Source: Sulfurimonas sp.
GTDB lineage: Bacteria; Campylobacterota; Campylobacteria; Campylobacterales; Sulfurimonadaceae
Length of the DNA stretch: 47,581 nt
NCBI GenBank assembly: GCA_021648465.1
Contig: JAKISR010000010.1
Coordinates: forward strand, 1 to 47,581
Direction of reading: 5' to 3'
Under the pieces are notes generated by a model. The model saw only the letters and a program-made list of their open reading frames with translations, made no database searches and was not told the origin of the DNA. Position 1 is the first letter of the stretch, and each line of letters opens with the position of its first letter. Below are positions 33,369-42,541 of this stretch, piece after piece. A program made the translations under genes and the position numbers.

Positions 33369-34247
33369 TTAAAACCCTCTAAATGTATTAGATACAAAAG
33401 CAGTTTTGCCAAGAAGAAGAGCTTGTTCTAGTTCCTGAATAAGTCTATTTTTATTTTTTGGTAAAATTCCTGCTAAGTGAAGAGCATTTGAAGCATGATT
33501 TGACCTAAAAATAATTTTATTACTAGGGTTTAGTAATTTTAAAAAGTTTTTTTGTTCATGAAGTAGTTGATAATCATCAAGCATATTAAAATCATTAAAG
33601 TGCTTATAAAAAATTTCTTTCGTATCTTCCTCTAAACCTAATTGTAGAGTTGATAGGTAGTTGACTTTTGTGCTATTTATAACTTTCGCACTCTCTTTTA
33701 TATGTAAATTTGAGTATTTATCACCACCTATACCTAAAATAACTGTTGCAGAGATTTTCATACCAGCCTCGTGAGCTAAATTTAATGAATTTATTATCTC
33801 ACTTTGACTTACCCCTTTAGTAATTTTTTTTAGTACAGTATCGCTACCTGTCTCTACACCGTAGTAGATAAGATTTAATTTATTTTCAACAAGAGCTTCT
33901 AACTCTTTTTTTGATTTATTTAGAATATTTTGAGCAGAAGCATATAATGATACTCTTCTTAGTTTTACAAATAATTTTTGTAGCTGTTTTAATATGGTTA
34001 ACAACTGTTCATTTTTTAATGAAAGTGCGTCACCATCGGCTAAAAATACTTTAGTTGCATCTGGATAAGACAAAGCAAGAGATTCTATATCTTTTTGTAT
34101 ATCTTCTAAATTCCTCACTTGATAACTTTTTGTTTTATACATTGAACAGAAGCTACAATTATTATAACTACATCCTAAAGTTACTTGAATAATTATATTA
34201 TTTGCTTCTGATGGAGGTCTAAATAGTGGAAATGAATATTCTAACAT
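33369..34247 (-). CDS. Radical SAM protein of unknown function
   Basis: A 292-residue radical SAM enzyme. The cluster motif is GCSYNNCSFCSMYKT, spacing C-x4-C-x2-C, rather than the canonical CxxxCxxC, but it is a spacing seen in this subgroup. FLADGDALSL and YYGVETGSDTVLKKITKG match the conserved strands of the Elp3/MiaB/NifB-like barrel, and the rest of the barrel is present; no TRAM, B12 or SPASM domain follows. It ends the frr-to-amgK run and overlaps amgK by seven bases, so it is co-expressed with cell wall sugar recycling genes. Substrate is unknown. Confidence 0.85.
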   Translation of the reverse strand: MLEYSFPLFRPPSEANNIIIQVTLGCSYNNCSFCSMYKTKSYQVRNLEDIQKDIESLALSYPDATKVFLADGDALSLKNEQLLTILKQLQKLFVKLRRVSLYASAQNILNKSKKELEALVENKLNLIYYGVETGSDTVLKKITKGVSQSEIINSLNLAHEAGMKISATVILGIGGDKYSNLHIKESAKVINSTKVNYLSTLQLGLEEDTKEIFYKHFNDFNMLDDYQLLHEQKNFLKLLNPSNKIIFRSNHASNALHLAGILPKNKNRLIQELEQALLLGKTAFVSNTFRGF

Positions 34248-35182
34248 TTTGCTTTTAAAAACTCTGCTAACTTTTTTGTCTCATCATATCTACTAGCAGT
34301 ATCAATAATATATTTTAGTGTAAGTGGTATATCTTTTAAGTAGCAATCTTTCTTATCACGAATAGATAAACGAGAAAATATTCCAAGTACTTTTATATGC
34401 CTTTGTAAACCCATAAAATCAAACCATTTTATAAAAGTTTTATTATCAATATTTATAGATTTTTTATCACGAAATTCTAGTACAAGTTTTTCTATTTCTT
34501 CTCTTTTATAAGAAATATAACAATCTTTTAAAAGTGAGACTAAATCATAAGTGATAGCTCCATTCATTGCATCTTGGTAATCAATTACACCAATTCTATC
34601 ATTATTTGTAAGCATAATATTACGAGAATGAAAATCACGATGAACAAAAGTGTTTTGAGGTTGTTGAAGAACTATATTAGATATAGTGTTAAAAGTTTTT
34701 TCAATTAGTTCTTCTTCAGCCTCACTTAGAGTGATTTTTAATCTTTTTTGTAGATACCAATCTCTCATCAAATTCATCTCAAAATGTAAAAATGTTTTGT
34801 CGTAAATAGGAAGATTTGAAGCATCAGCTTTTTGCATATTTAAAATACAATCAATAGCTTTTGTATACATGGTTTTATAGTTAATATTATTTAGTATATC
34901 AAGATAATGAGTGCTTCCAAAATCTTTAATAATTAAAAAACCATTTTCTAAGCTTTGTTCTAAAATTAGTGGAACATTCACTTTTGCACTTAGAAGTTTT
35001 TCAGTAACATTTAAAAAAGGTTTTAATGATTCTTTTTCCAAAGATGAATCCATAAGCAAAACTGTTTTGTTATCAGCATTTGTGAGTCTATAGTATTTTC
35101 TGAAACTAGCATCAGTAGAAGAGATTCTTATAGAGTAACTTTTATATGGAGTAGTTTTTAACCACTCTTTTATTTTATTCAT
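34241..35182 (-). CDS. amgK: AmgK-like N-acetylmuramate/N-acetylglucosamine kinase
   Basis: An aminoglycoside phosphotransferase-fold sugar kinase of about 313 residues. In Pseudomonas AmgK phosphorylates MurNAc or GlcNAc at the anomeric carbon, giving the substrate of MurU. Visible landmarks are SSTDASFRKYYRL in the ATP-binding lobe, the catalytic FVHRDFHSRNIML, and the metal-binding GVIDYQDAMNG, a set typical of AmgK. The ATG at 35182 overlaps the anmK stop by eight bases and begins the conserved region; an ATG at 35194 is possible. Position between anmK and a radical SAM gene, and a murU-like gene nearby, support the role. Confidence 0.82.
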   Translation of the reverse strand: MNKIKEWLKTTPYKSYSIRISSTDASFRKYYRLTNADNKTVLLMDSSLEKESLKPFLNVTEKLLSAKVNVPLILEQSLENGFLIIKDFGSTHYLDILNNINYKTMYTKAIDCILNMQKADASNLPIYDKTFLHFEMNLMRDWYLQKRLKITLSEAEEELIEKTFNTISNIVLQQPQNTFVHRDFHSRNIMLTNNDRIGVIDYQDAMNGAITYDLVSLLKDCYISYKREEIEKLVLEFRDKKSINIDNKTFIKWFDFMGLQRHIKVLGIFSRLSIRDKKDCYLKDIPLTLKYIIDTASRYDETKKLAEFLKAKC

Positions 35183-36263
35183 AAAGAGCACCAAGTATAG
35201 TATCTTTTGAAGCGCCAGTAACAGAGGAAAGCTTTACTTTTTCTTTATGTATTCGTTTATATGCAAGCCATGCAAAAGCCATTGCTTCCATGTATTCACT
35301 GCTTATTCCACATTCATCACTTGAAACAACATCTATTTTCTTTAGATTTGCTTTTAATCTTTTCATAAGTTGTATATTTTTAAGACCACCACCACAAACA
35401 ATCAGTAAAGAAATAGATGTCTTTTTGACCTCTTCGGCAATACTTTTAGCAGTTAATTCTAGTAAGGTTGCTTGAATATCTTTACCGCTAAGATAAATAA
35501 AATCTTTTAGTTGTTTTTGAAGCCAGTTTTCATTAAAATATTCTCGTCCTGTACTTTTTGGAGGGTTTTTTAAAAAGTATTTATCACTAAGTAATTTATC
35601 TAATAATTTTTTACTTACTTTTCCAAGTCTTGCCCATCGCCCATTTTTATCAAGAGGAAGATTTTTTTTATAAGAGACCCAATAATCCATAAGAATATTC
35701 CCACAGCCTGTATCATAACCAGTTGGATTTTCTCCCAATACACTGAGATTAGCCATACCACCAATATTTACAACTCCTATATTACCTTTAAGGCGAGAAA
35801 ATAAATATTGATGAAATGCTGGAGCAAAAGGAGCACCTTGACCTCCAAGGGCTATATCTTTTTGTCTAAAATCATTAACAACACTAATGTTTGTTAGCGC
35901 TGTTATAACACTGGCATTTCCTAGTTGCATAGAGAATGGATATCTAGCATTTGGTTCATGCCATAGTGTTTGACCATGCAAACCAATAGCCTTAACCATT
36001 TTCTTTTTAATTTTTTTCTCTAATAAAAAAGCACTTATAGCTTGTGCAAAAAGATAACCCAATTGAGTATCTAATCTACCAATTTTTTTTAAAGTTGTTT
36101 TACCGTTTATAGCAGTTAAGATATTTGCTTTTAATTTTTTACCAAAAGGATATTTTTGAGAATGTAAAAGTTCAAAACTATTACCTTTAATTTCACAAAG
36201 AGCTATATCAATTCCATCAAGACTAGTCCCAGACATTACACCTATATATAATTCATCCATCAC
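35175..36263 (-). CDS. anmK: Anhydro-N-acetylmuramic acid kinase
   Basis: Opens the 1,6-anhydro ring of anhMurNAc with water and phosphorylates it to MurNAc-6-phosphate. The 362 residues show the N-terminal GVMSGTSLDGIDIALCE, GLHGQTLWHEP, VNDFRQKDIALGGQGAP, GGMANLSVLG and TGCGNILMD, all conserved in AnmK of the ASKHA superfamily. It overlaps the symporter gene by 11 bases upstream and amgK by eight bases downstream, so all three are tightly coupled. In known pathways the product needs MurQ or MupP before AmgK can act; neither is in the window. Confidence 0.95.
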   Translation of the reverse strand: MMDELYIGVMSGTSLDGIDIALCEIKGNSFELLHSQKYPFGKKLKANILTAINGKTTLKKIGRLDTQLGYLFAQAISAFLLEKKIKKKMVKAIGLHGQTLWHEPNARYPFSMQLGNASVITALTNISVVNDFRQKDIALGGQGAPFAPAFHQYLFSRLKGNIGVVNIGGMANLSVLGENPTGYDTGCGNILMDYWVSYKKNLPLDKNGRWARLGKVSKKLLDKLLSDKYFLKNPPKSTGREYFNENWLQKQLKDFIYLSGKDIQATLLELTAKSIAEEVKKTSISLLIVCGGGLKNIQLMKRLKANLKKIDVVSSDECGISSEYMEAMAFAWLAYKRIHKEKVKLSSVTGASKDTILGALYE

Positions 36264-37722
36264 TCTCTCCTAGTTGCATAATTAAAAAAGCTACAGCAGT
36301 ACCTATGACCATCTGCCATGAAAAACCAATGTTTATACCAAAAGTATAAGATTGTAGAGCTAAAACCGTAATAAAACCACCAATAAGTGAGTATAAAACT
36401 GTAGTTGTATTTCCACGAGAAGTAAAAATTGCTGAGAAATAAACACCCAATAATCCAGTATATGCAAATGCCATAATACCAAGCGCAAAACTAAGTAGTG
36501 AAAGATCACTATAGCGTTGCCAAAAGTAACTTATCATTGCCATAATACAAAGAGCTACAGCAAAAAATAGTACGGCAAATCTGGAAGCTTTTATAAAGTG
36601 GGTATCATCAACATAGCCTTGCTTTAATTTCCATGGTTTGTAAAGGTCTTCGATTGCTACAGATGCCATAGCACCAAGAACAGAGTTTGTACTAGATAGT
36701 GCTGCTGCAATTGCTCCTACTGTAACTAAACCTCGCAGTCCTTCTGGCATCTCATTTAAGATATAGTACATAAATATAGTGATATTTTCCCCACTAAAAC
36801 TTTGAGTTATATCACTTTGTAAATAAAAAAGAAAAAGAAACACTCCGATAGTTAAAAATAAAAGCACAACAGGGATAGCTAAAATAATTGAAAAAATTAG
36901 AGATTTTGCAGCTTCATTTTTATTTTTACAAGTAAGAACTCTTTGTGTCATATCTTGATCAAGACCAAAAGCGGCTATATTAAGAAGTAACCAACCACTC
37001 AAAAGCCCAATAAGACTAAATTTACCATCTATAGAGGTATCAATAAATTTTAGTTTATTGTGCTCTTGTAGAGTACTTAAAATATTAATATTTTCTAAAG
37101 AATAATAAAGAAAAATCAATACCGCAATGCCAGCTCCTATATAAGTGATTGCTTGAATAGTATCACTCAAAATAATTGAACGAACACCACCAAAATATGC
37201 ATAAGCTAACGCTCCAAATATTAGTATAAATATAGATATAACCATATGTAAGAATGTTATATCACTAAAGAGTATCATTGAAATTGCTAATGCTCCGATG
37301 TAGAGTCTTGCCCCACTTGCAAGTATTCTTCCAATTAAAAACATTACACCAGCTTGTTTTTTAGCACTTTCTCCATATCTGACTTCTAAAAGCTCGTATA
37401 CTGTAACTGCCCTCATCTCATAAAATTTTGGGATAAGAACAAAAGCTACAAATATTACAGCAAGTAAAGCAGAAAAATAAAAACCTATAAAAGTAAAATC
37501 ATGTGCATATGAAAATTCAGGAGCACCCAAAAAAGTGGCAGCTGATTGTGAAGTTGCTAAAACTGAGATAGCAACAGCGAACATTGGCATCTTGTTTGAG
37601 CCAGTAAAGTATTCTCTTGAAGAGTTGATTTTATAGCGACTTAGAAGAAAAGAAGAGAGAGCTAAAATTAAAAAATAACCTATAAATACAACCCAATCAA
37701 AAATTGAAAAAGCACTTTGCAT
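36253..37722 (-). CDS. Sodium/solute symporter (SSS family), candidate cell-wall sugar importer
   Basis: A 489-residue LeuT-fold membrane protein with about thirteen hydrophobic segments. SREYFTGSNKMPMFAVAISV with LATSQSAATFLGAPEFSYAH is the conserved first-helix region, and GALAYAYFGGVRSIILSDTIQ and TVGAIAAALSSTNSVLGA mark later SSS helices. The family carries sugars, amino acids, vitamins and nucleosides with Na+. It lies exactly between nagZ (sharing TGATG at the stop/start) and anmK (11-base overlap), which suggests that it imports anhMurNAc, GlcNAc or anhydro-muropeptides. That substrate is an inference from context; the sequence itself does not show it. Confidence 0.85.
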   Translation of the reverse strand: MQSAFSIFDWVVFIGYFLILALSSFLLSRYKINSSREYFTGSNKMPMFAVAISVLATSQSAATFLGAPEFSYAHDFTFIGFYFSALLAVIFVAFVLIPKFYEMRAVTVYELLEVRYGESAKKQAGVMFLIGRILASGARLYIGALAISMILFSDITFLHMVISIFILIFGALAYAYFGGVRSIILSDTIQAITYIGAGIAVLIFLYYSLENINILSTLQEHNKLKFIDTSIDGKFSLIGLLSGWLLLNIAAFGLDQDMTQRVLTCKNKNEAAKSLIFSIILAIPVVLLFLTIGVFLFLFYLQSDITQSFSGENITIFMYYILNEMPEGLRGLVTVGAIAAALSSTNSVLGAMASVAIEDLYKPWKLKQGYVDDTHFIKASRFAVLFFAVALCIMAMISYFWQRYSDLSLLSFALGIMAFAYTGLLGVYFSAIFTSRGNTTTVLYSLIGGFITVLALQSYTFGINIGFSWQMVIGTAVAFLIMQLGESDG

Positions 37723-38828
37723 CAGAGAGAAATTCTTTTTTTATGAAGTTGTTTTATTCTTGCATTTGATTCTAAAATTTTATCTAGTGAAATAGAACCA
37801 TTTTTGATTTGAGCTAGTATAATTTTTATAAGTTCATCAATATCTTGATTTGCTAATTGGTTTGCAAAAAGTAAGATATCAACTCCAGAATTAATAGCTA
37901 AAGTTACAGTTTGTTCTAAAGAATAATGTTTTGAAATTGCTTTCATCTGTAAATCATCACTAATAATTATGTTTTTGTATCCTAGTTGACCTCTTAAAAG
38001 TTTTGTGTTTACATTATAAGAGAGGGTAGCGGGGTATTTTTTATCAAGATTAGAGTTAAAAACATGAGCTGTCATAATCATCTCAACATCATTAGATTTA
38101 ATAAGTTCTTTGTAGGGCTTTAACTCTTTTTTGCTCCAAGTATTTGTTATATCAACAAAACCTTTGTGTGAATCATCAAGTGATGAACCATGACCAGGAA
38201 AATGTTTTAAAACAGAAAAAATATTTTCACTTTTTAATGAGTTTATAAATATTTTTGCATATTTAATTACTTTATCTGGATTATTTCCATAAGAACGCTC
38301 AAGACCAACTATAACTTTGTTTTTTGAATTTATTGCCAAATCAACAACAGGAGCAAAGTTAGTATTTATACCAGAGTCGTTTAGCATCTGAGCTAAAGTT
38401 TTATATATATTTTTAGCTTCTCTTTCATTTAATTTAGATATCTTTTGAGCTGATGGAATCTTCTTAAAACCATAAGATGATTTTAGTCTTGCAACTTTCC
38501 CCCCTTCTTGATCAACAGAGATTAAAAGTGGCTTTTTTGATATATTTTTTAGTGCTGAGGTTAAGAGCTGTAGTTGTTTTGGGGAACTTATATTTTTTAT
38601 TTTATCTTTATCGTTATAAAAACGATCAAACAAGATAACACCACCAAGTTCATATTTTTTTATGTGCCGTAATATTTCACTGTTTTTATCTATAGTTTCG
38701 TCTGGGAATCCAATAAGAAGCATTCTTCCTATCATTTTTTGAAGTTTTTCATCGCTTGGAAGTTTTGCTGTGTTTGTTGCACCAAGAGTTAATACAATGC
38801 CGATAAATAATATAAAAAATTTCTTCAT
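37722..38828 (-). CDS. nagZ: Beta-N-acetylhexosaminidase NagZ, apparently exported
   Basis: A family GH3 enzyme that removes GlcNAc from GlcNAc-anhMurNAc (with or without peptide). The 368 residues have SVDQEGGKVARL (substrate binding), KHFPGHG (208-214) with the DSH loop carrying the catalytic dyad (to His221), and the nucleophile in IISDDLQMKA (Asp291/292). Unlike cytosolic E. coli NagZ, it begins with a hydrophobic leader (FFILFIGIVLTLGAT) preceded by two lysines, a likely signal peptide, so it probably acts in the periplasm. It is 42 bases after pyrE and directly upstream of the symporter. This placement suggests that monosaccharide products are what the symporter takes up. Confidence 0.9.
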   Translation of the reverse strand: MKKFFILFIGIVLTLGATNTAKLPSDEKLQKMIGRMLLIGFPDETIDKNSEILRHIKKYELGGVILFDRFYNDKDKIKNISSPKQLQLLTSALKNISKKPLLISVDQEGGKVARLKSSYGFKKIPSAQKISKLNEREAKNIYKTLAQMLNDSGINTNFAPVVDLAINSKNKVIVGLERSYGNNPDKVIKYAKIFINSLKSENIFSVLKHFPGHGSSLDDSHKGFVDITNTWSKKELKPYKELIKSNDVEMIMTAHVFNSNLDKKYPATLSYNVNTKLLRGQLGYKNIIISDDLQMKAISKHYSLEQTVTLAINSGVDILLFANQLANQDIDELIKIILAQIKNGSISLDKILESNARIKQLHKKRISL

Positions 38829-38870
38829 TTTAATGAAGCAGCTTTAGAGCTACTTGTGTTTCCGCCATTA

Positions 38871-39479
38871 TTAGTTGTCTCTTGAGCCGGGTTTTATAGC
38901 TTTGGAGCCATTTTTACAAAGTGGACAATCATCGGGTGAATACATCTCAAATGTAAAATCATCAAGTGTAAAAAATGGAATGTTTTGAGATAATTTACAG
39001 TTTGCTTTAGTTTTAATATTATTATTTCCACTTTTACAAAAACCACGATTTGCAAGTGAAGCAATACCAACAATTTCACCACCAAGCTCTTTTACAGCAC
39101 GAGCGGCTTCCATAGCAGAACCACCAGTAGTGATAATATCTTCACATATTAAAACTCTTTCACCTTTTTTAATCTCAAAACCACGGCGAATATTCATCTC
39201 TCCATCAACTCTTTCAGCAAAAATTGAGCGAACATCAAGTGCAGTTGCAAGAGCAAAACCAGCGATTAAACCACCAAGAGCAGGAGCACATACGGTATCT
39301 ATATTTAAACCACTCTTTTTTATTTGTTGTGCTAAGGCGTCTGCTAGAGCTTTTGCAGTTTTTGGATTTTCTAAAACTTTTGCTGATTGAAGATAAAATT
39401 GTGAATGATTTCCAGAGCTTAGTTTAAAATGCCCTTCTAATAGAGCATCTGAGTTTATATAAATTTGTTTTATATTCAT
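38871..39479 (-). CDS. pyrE: Orotate phosphoribosyltransferase
   Basis: Joins orotate with PRPP to form OMP in pyrimidine synthesis. The PRPP-binding motif VLICEDIITTGGSAMEAA is intact, and the N-terminal LLEGHFKLSSGNHSQFYLQS and APALGGLIAG segments match the family. The C-terminal tail (CPLCKNGSKAIKPGS) is a feature of the longer OPRTases of about 200 residues found in Campylobacterota, where a CxxC pair occurs. It follows frr after three bases and precedes nagZ after 42, so the translation factor, pyrimidine and wall recycling genes share one minus-strand run. Confidence 0.95.
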   Translation of the reverse strand: MNIKQIYINSDALLEGHFKLSSGNHSQFYLQSAKVLENPKTAKALADALAQQIKKSGLNIDTVCAPALGGLIAGFALATALDVRSIFAERVDGEMNIRRGFEIKKGERVLICEDIITTGGSAMEAARAVKELGGEIVGIASLANRGFCKSGNNNIKTKANCKLSQNIPFFTLDDFTFEMYSPDDCPLCKNGSKAIKPGSRDN

Positions 39480-39482
39480 TAA

Positions 39483-40040
39483 TTATACCTTTAGTATTTC
39501 AGCTTCTTTATTTTTTAGAATAGTGTCAATTTCGCTACTAAATTTATCAGTTGTTTTTTGTATCTTATCTTGAGCTGATTTTGATTCATCACTTGTTATT
39601 TCTTTGTCTTTTTCAAGTTTTTTTACTTGGTCATTTGAGTGCTTTCTATCATTTCTGATAGAGATTTTCGCAGTTTCACCCATCCCTTTCATTTGCTTTA
39701 CAGAGTCTTGTCTTTGCTCAACTGTCATTGCAGGAAAAAATAGTTTAATTTGATCACCATCATTGTTTGGATTTGCTCCAACATTAGCAGCAGCAATAGC
39801 ACTTTCAATATCTCCTAAAAGATTTTTTTCCCATGGATTTACAACAATAGTTGTAGCATCTTGAGCTATTACAGAACCAACCTGATCAAGTGAAGTTTGA
39901 GTTCCATAGTAGTCTATTTTTACATTATCTAAAACTGAAGTGGTCACCTTTCCTGTTCTAAGTGTTTTAAAATCTCTTTGCATATGTTCTATACTTGATC
40001 TCATTTTTGTTTCACATTCGCCATATATTTCTTCTAGCAT
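39483..40040 (-). CDS. frr: Ribosome recycling factor
   Basis: Splits post-termination ribosomes together with EF-G. The 185 residues match the family length; recognisable segments are RTGKVTTSVLDNVKIDYYGT, QVGSVIAQDATTIVVNPWEK, and the long final helix region EKDKEITSDESKSAQDKIQ. It has a strong AAGGGAAGAG ribosome site and is the first gene of the frr-pyrE-nagZ-symporter-anmK-amgK-radical SAM run. Confidence 0.97.
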   Translation of the reverse strand: MLEEIYGECETKMRSSIEHMQRDFKTLRTGKVTTSVLDNVKIDYYGTQTSLDQVGSVIAQDATTIVVNPWEKNLLGDIESAIAAANVGANPNNDGDQIKLFFPAMTVEQRQDSVKQMKGMGETAKISIRNDRKHSNDQVKKLEKDKEITSDESKSAQDKIQKTTDKFSSEIDTILKNKEAEILKV

Positions 40041-40116
40041 TTCTCTTCCCTTGTTTATGAAAAATAATTGTGTAATTGTAACATAAAAGTAATATTAATT
40101 GAGGTTATTTATGGGT

Positions 40117-42408
40117 TTATATAATAATTGATATTTGATTTTTACCATACTGTTTTGCTTGGTAAAGGGCATCATCACATTTTTTATAAATTTGATTTTC
40201 ACTTAATATATCATTTGGCTTAATAATATAAATTCCTGCAGAGATAGTAAGGTATTTAGAAGCAGTATTTTGTAAATGTTCTATTTCTAAATTTTCAATA
40301 TATTTTCTTGTGTTCTCAGCAATAGTAAAAGCATCTTTTTTATTTTTAACATTATAGAGCATACCAAACTCTTCACCACCTAATCTAAATACATAGTCAT
40401 TAGGTCTTTTTATCACTTGTTTTAGAGCAAGAGCTACTCTCTTTAATGCTATATCGCCATCTTGATGTCCATAAGTATCATTATACTGTTTGAAAAAATC
40501 AATATCTAAAAGTACAAAACAAAGTAAGGAGTTAGCTCTACAAGCAATTTTTATTTGTTGAGAAAAAATTGTATCAAAATGTCTTCTGTTAAAAAGAGAA
40601 GTTAAACCATCTGTTATAGCAATTTTTTCAATAGTTTTTCTATCTGTAATATCTCGCTTTATGGCAGTATAACCAATAATATTTCCATTTAAATCACAAT
40701 CGGGAGATATAGTAGTATCCACCCAATAATAATCACCATTTTTCTTTGCATTTTGTATGTCACCACTCCAAATTTGACCTTTTGATAAAGTATCCCACAT
40801 ATTAGTGAAAAATTCATCTGACATACGAGAACTTTTCATTATCCTATGATTTTTACCTATTAAATCTTTTTTAGAAAACCCAGAAAGAATACACAATTGC
40901 TCACTTATCTCTATTATATTACCATCTAAATCTGTTTTAGAGATAAGAACATTTTTATCTATTAATTTTAAATATTTAGAAGATTCATCATCTATTTGTG
41001 CTTTATAGATGTATGTCGTCATGATTGATACAATTTGTTGTAAAAAATTTAAATCAATATCATTAAATTTATCATCAATTGTTAACTGTATGGTTCCTAT
41101 ACTTTTTTCAAATTTTAAAAGAGGGATAGTAATCAATTTTGTACAAGTTGTTTCTACATTTCCTAAATTAGTAGGAATTTGTACATTTTTAATATTTATT
41201 TCTCTCTCTAGTATATTTTCTGAAATTAAATTTTCATGTAAATCAAGGGTTTGTTTTAGAGAATCTTTTTTAATTCCATAAGCAGATCCCAAATATAATT
41301 TAAAATTTTCTTTATCAAATATATATAAAGAACCATTAATAACATCGAATTTTTTTACAAGATGATTAAGTGAGATATTACATATCTTCTCAAGTGTTAT
41401 GTTCTGTGAATAATCATCTCTTAGAGCATTGATAAATTGATTTTCATCATGTGCTTTTTTTGATGCTTTAATCTCTCTTTGGATTTTAAAAAAAGTCATA
41501 TACATTGAAAATATTATGATTAAAATGATTAAAACATAAAAGGTTGTTCCTAAAAACAATCTATTTTTTAATTCAAATACTCTCTCTTGTAATTTTTTTG
41601 TAAGTAATTTTTTTGTAAATATAGTTAAATAACTTAAGTTATTTACTAATTTTGAAGTTTCAAAAAAATACTCCTCTGATGATACTTTTTCTTGATGAAT
41701 GTTATTTACAATATTGCTTATATTTTTAAAGTCATTATCAATATTTAAAAGTAAAACTTTAAAATTTGATTCTTGATCAAAATGAATTTTTGTTATTGAG
41801 TATTGAACTTTTTTCATAATATCTTTAAATGAGCGTAAATAGTTTTTTAATAAAAAAATCTTTTCATTTTTATTTGTATAATCTTTACTTAAAATATTTG
41901 TACCAACACCTCTGATTTTTGCTATATATTCAATAGCTTCAGGAGTACTTAATATAGAAATGGAAATTAAAAAATATATTTTCCTGTCTTCTTCAAAAAG
42001 TAAATAAGATGAGTCAGCAACATTATTTTTTTTATGCTTTAAAAGATTTAATAAATGGGTATATCTATTAAAGTACTCATCTCTAGACATCTTTTTAGAT
42101 AAAGCAAGAAATTCTAAAAAATATTCTTCTATTTTATTTTCATGTAATAATTGTATAGATTCTAAAAGATTTGGATTTGATAAATTATCAATAGAATCTT
42201 TTAAAACATTTTTAAATTGGCTTAAGCCCCGAAGTTCTCTAAGATGAAGATTTAAGTTGTGAATTTTGGTAATTTTTGATAATCCAATAATTTCTTTTTT
42301 TGTTTTATCATATTCTACTTCATACTTTAAATAAACACTAAAAAATAATATGGAAAATATTATAATAAAGGCAGTACCTACCACTATTATTTGTTTTTGC
42401 GAATTCAT
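40117..42408 (-). CDS. Membrane-bound diguanylate cyclase with GAF and PAS domains
   Basis: A 763-residue signalling protein. An N-terminal membrane helix (IIVVGTAFIIIFSILFFSV) and a second at about 288-312 (VLIILIIIFSMYM) enclose a helical periplasmic sensor region. Cytoplasmic parts follow in order: a GAF-like domain (about 335-470), a PAS domain (about 480-590, SEQLCILSGFSKKDLIGK, ending DITDRK), and a GGDEF domain to the C-terminus. The active site reads FRLGGEEFGML, so it should be catalytic, and an RPND tetrad five residues upstream is a product-inhibition I-site. It makes cyclic di-GMP. It stands alone between frr and secG. The signal is unknown. Confidence 0.92.
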   Translation of the reverse strand: MNSQKQIIVVGTAFIIIFSILFFSVYLKYEVEYDKTKKEIIGLSKITKIHNLNLHLRELRGLSQFKNVLKDSIDNLSNPNLLESIQLLHENKIEEYFLEFLALSKKMSRDEYFNRYTHLLNLLKHKKNNVADSSYLLFEEDRKIYFLISISILSTPEAIEYIAKIRGVGTNILSKDYTNKNEKIFLLKNYLRSFKDIMKKVQYSITKIHFDQESNFKVLLLNIDNDFKNISNIVNNIHQEKVSSEEYFFETSKLVNNLSYLTIFTKKLLTKKLQERVFELKNRLFLGTTFYVLIILIIIFSMYMTFFKIQREIKASKKAHDENQFINALRDDYSQNITLEKICNISLNHLVKKFDVINGSLYIFDKENFKLYLGSAYGIKKDSLKQTLDLHENLISENILEREINIKNVQIPTNLGNVETTCTKLITIPLLKFEKSIGTIQLTIDDKFNDIDLNFLQQIVSIMTTYIYKAQIDDESSKYLKLIDKNVLISKTDLDGNIIEISEQLCILSGFSKKDLIGKNHRIMKSSRMSDEFFTNMWDTLSKGQIWSGDIQNAKKNGDYYWVDTTISPDCDLNGNIIGYTAIKRDITDRKTIEKIAITDGLTSLFNRRHFDTIFSQQIKIACRANSLLCFVLLDIDFFKQYNDTYGHQDGDIALKRVALALKQVIKRPNDYVFRLGGEEFGMLYNVKNKKDAFTIAENTRKYIENLEIEHLQNTASKYLTISAGIYIIKPNDILSENQIYKKCDDALYQAKQYGKNQISIII

Positions 42409-42515
42409 TATTGTTCTTTTGTAACATAGATAAAACCATTATATCAAGGGGTGTTTTAAGAGAAAATTAAAAATTAAGTGTAAGATATAAAGTTAATGTA
42501 TAAATTTATATTATG

Positions 42516-42541
42516 AATAGTTGCAATTATATGCAACTATT
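42516..42541. terminator. Hairpin at the end of secG
   Basis: AATAGTTGCA (42516-42525) pairs with TGCAACTATT (42532-42541) around a six-base loop and overlaps the secG stop codon. The U-tract beyond it on the minus strand is weak, so termination may be partial. Confidence 0.5.

Noticed and set aside
38829..38870. 12-codon ATG frame between pyrE and nagZ
   Set aside because: Too short, no similarity, and probably only the untranslated link between two genes.
38894..39085. 63-codon minus-strand frame within pyrE
   Set aside because: Shifted frame of pyrE; low-complexity translation and no ribosome site.
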